Under the pieces are notes generated by a model. That model was given only the letters and a program-made list of their open reading frames with translations, had not been told where the DNA came from and did no database searches. Of a stretch of DNA of 64,000 nt, positions 62,495 through 64,000 are shown piece after piece (position 1 is the stretch's first letter; every line of letters starts with the position of its first letter). The stretch covers positions 5,165 to 69,164 of the forward strand of contig JANPWX010000358.1 in assembly GCA_024734555.1 (NCBI GenBank), given 5' to 3'. Both the position numbers and the translations under genes were made by a program. This DNA comes from Trochalopteron elliotii (Eukaryota > Chordata > Aves > Passeriformes > Leiothrichidae).

Positions 62495-64000
62495 GATGTT
62501 CACCTTCTTACAAAATAAGGAAGCTTGATCTCAGCTCTGCAGAGTGCCATGAAGGTAAATTGGAATGTGTTGGTGGATGAACACCATGTTTCTGCTCCTG
62601 ACTTTAGCCCTGGGCTGCCGTGATAACCATTCAGGTGGGGAGAAACACTTCCAGAAAGTGACACCTTTCCTATAGATGTATTTTCATATTGCTACCAGCT
62701 ATAACAAGAAAGTGTTATAAATTCAGTTTATGAACCCCTTTTGTGTGTGTGTAGGTTTGCAAGGGGAGCCCTCCTGCAAGCTGACTACCAGCACAGGTGC
62801 ATGCTTCTAAATACACAGTGCAAAAGCACTGCAGAAAAGCTCTGGAAACTTGAAAAAACACTGGTGTCTAATGAGAAGTGTTGTGCAGATTTAAACCTAT
62901 ATTTGATTTGAATTTATTTAAATAACTGTGAGAACATGTGCCACCAAAGCCACTTTTCTCAAGACCTAATTGCTTTTAAGTCTTGAAGAACTCATCCTGT
63001 GCATGCACGTCTGCAATTCTAAACAGCTTTAAGATAAATGTAGATTAATGAAATGTCTTGAGAGTACTTGCCTATACATGCACTCAACCTAAATGGATGA
63101 ATAACTGATTATATGAATGTTTCATTACAGAGAGACAGAAGAGAGTCTAAAGTTTTTAATTGAAATTAAGAAGGCTGAGACTGACTTTCATACGTGTCCA
63201 AATTGTATTCATGTGTCTCCTCGCTGGGAATCTGCCACTCATTTACAGTCTGATCTCATCCCTCTCCACCAGGAGCAGATGGGGATTCTTGAACTTGGCC
63301 CAAATTCCTAGAAAGTCTCTGCACTGACATTTTGTAAAGGTGTGAGAGGAGCTAGGAATTTGGATGGCAGAGGGTGCAGTAACAGAGAATGGTACAAGGA
63401 TGAAGCAGCAACACTTCCCTGCACATCATTCAACACTGTGGCAATGACTGAATACAGAATGTCTCAGTGTGGCAGAATAAATGCTCCTTTCTTGCCATCT
63501 AGGTGACATTTGACATGGGTATTATTTTCTTTGCTTGATTGTTATATTCCCCATCACCCCCCTCTCACTCCCTCCATTTAATTAGCTCAAAATTATCATT
63601 CTTAATGACATTTCCAAGTTGGAACATCCTGATACTCGAGTCCTTCCCTCCCCCCTCTCTTGTTCATATTTGTATGGGAATTTTGGCTATTTTGTGGATA
63701 TTTTGAGGCCCGTGCTGAAGATAGGTCTGAAAGCCACATGCAGATATTTCCTATTCCTCTTTCTCTGGCACATGCCTATCTATTTCCCTGTGGTCCTGGC
63801 ATTGCTGCTCCCCTCTGGGGGAACCTGGGAAGGAGGGCTCAAATCCCAGGGGATTTTGAACAAGAACTGGTTCTGCCACCCATTGTTATCTAATGGAACA
63901 AGAAGAGATGAGTGTGTGTATTACTGGAAATAAAATAGAGGGGGAAAATTTGGGTTGTTAAATTTAGTTACAATAACTTTAACATTTTCCACATGGAAAT

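Larger units (their letters stand above)
39146..64000 (+). other. Probable long first intron, no convincing exon
   Basis: Nearly 25 kb with no recognisable coding exon. Only one CR1 fragment (52775-52900) and several small old repeats occur. Long T runs on the plus strand are frequent (46707-46720, 47384-47400, 49229-49245, 49593-49601, 50438-50446, 55146-55155, 56347-56355, 62469-62482). In twelve sampled lines G exceeds C. Both fit the sense strand of a transcribed intron, though neither proves it. Weak exon-like segments: 44177-44232 (acceptor ataataaacag, donor TTG|GTGTGT) and about 63130-63309 (acceptor tttcattacag, open frame ending in TAG). Neither encodes a recognisable protein. Confidence 0.35.

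Noticed and set aside
1..64000. A bacterial-style defence or other multi-gene system
   Set aside because: The window is vertebrate DNA with CR1 repeats and intron-like composition; no operon, phage, CRISPR or toxin-antitoxin structure is present.

Overview
The window looks like bird nuclear DNA. Every recognisable interspersed repeat that could be typed is a CR1 LINE fragment or a very old SINE-like or palindromic relic. Overall repeat density is low, and one extremely CpG-rich island is interrupted by an assembly gap of 362 N, as is common for GC-rich first exons in bird assemblies. No complete protein-coding gene is visible. Almost all open reading frames are short and lack family resemblance, splice context or coding-like composition. 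No bacterial-type operon, tRNA, rRNA, CRISPR or viral gene was seen.

Layout. From 1 to about 37.9 kb the sequence is gene-poor, moderately AT-rich DNA with eight CR1 fragments, seven in minus orientation. The largest (21056-21962) still carries a 194-codon piece of the CR1 reverse transcriptase, with a destroyed catalytic motif. Two short stretches, 7565-7637 and 20210-20349, have coding-like triplet structure, splice signals and matching phase. They are offered as low-confidence exons of an unidentified plus-strand gene. From 37.9 to 39.15 kb lies the CpG island with the N gap, a good plus-strand splice donor at 38807/38808, a canonical G-quadruplex motif just inside the putative intron, and a CACGTG palindrome upstream. 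This is the only strong promoter candidate. From 39.15 to 64 kb there is no convincing exon. This part differs in composition from the left part: more G than C in sampled lines, long runs on the plus strand mostly T, a single CR1 fragment, and several MIR-like and palindromic relics. The simplest reading is a long first intron of a gene transcribed rightward from the island.

The observations most worth following are the hidden first exon in the gap, the reversal of strand composition across the island, the phase-compatible exon pair on the left, two copies of an old inverted-repeat element (19296-19348 and 40311-40373), and several perfect palindromes (28469-28488, 48131-48158). Gene identity could not be assigned from the sequence alone.
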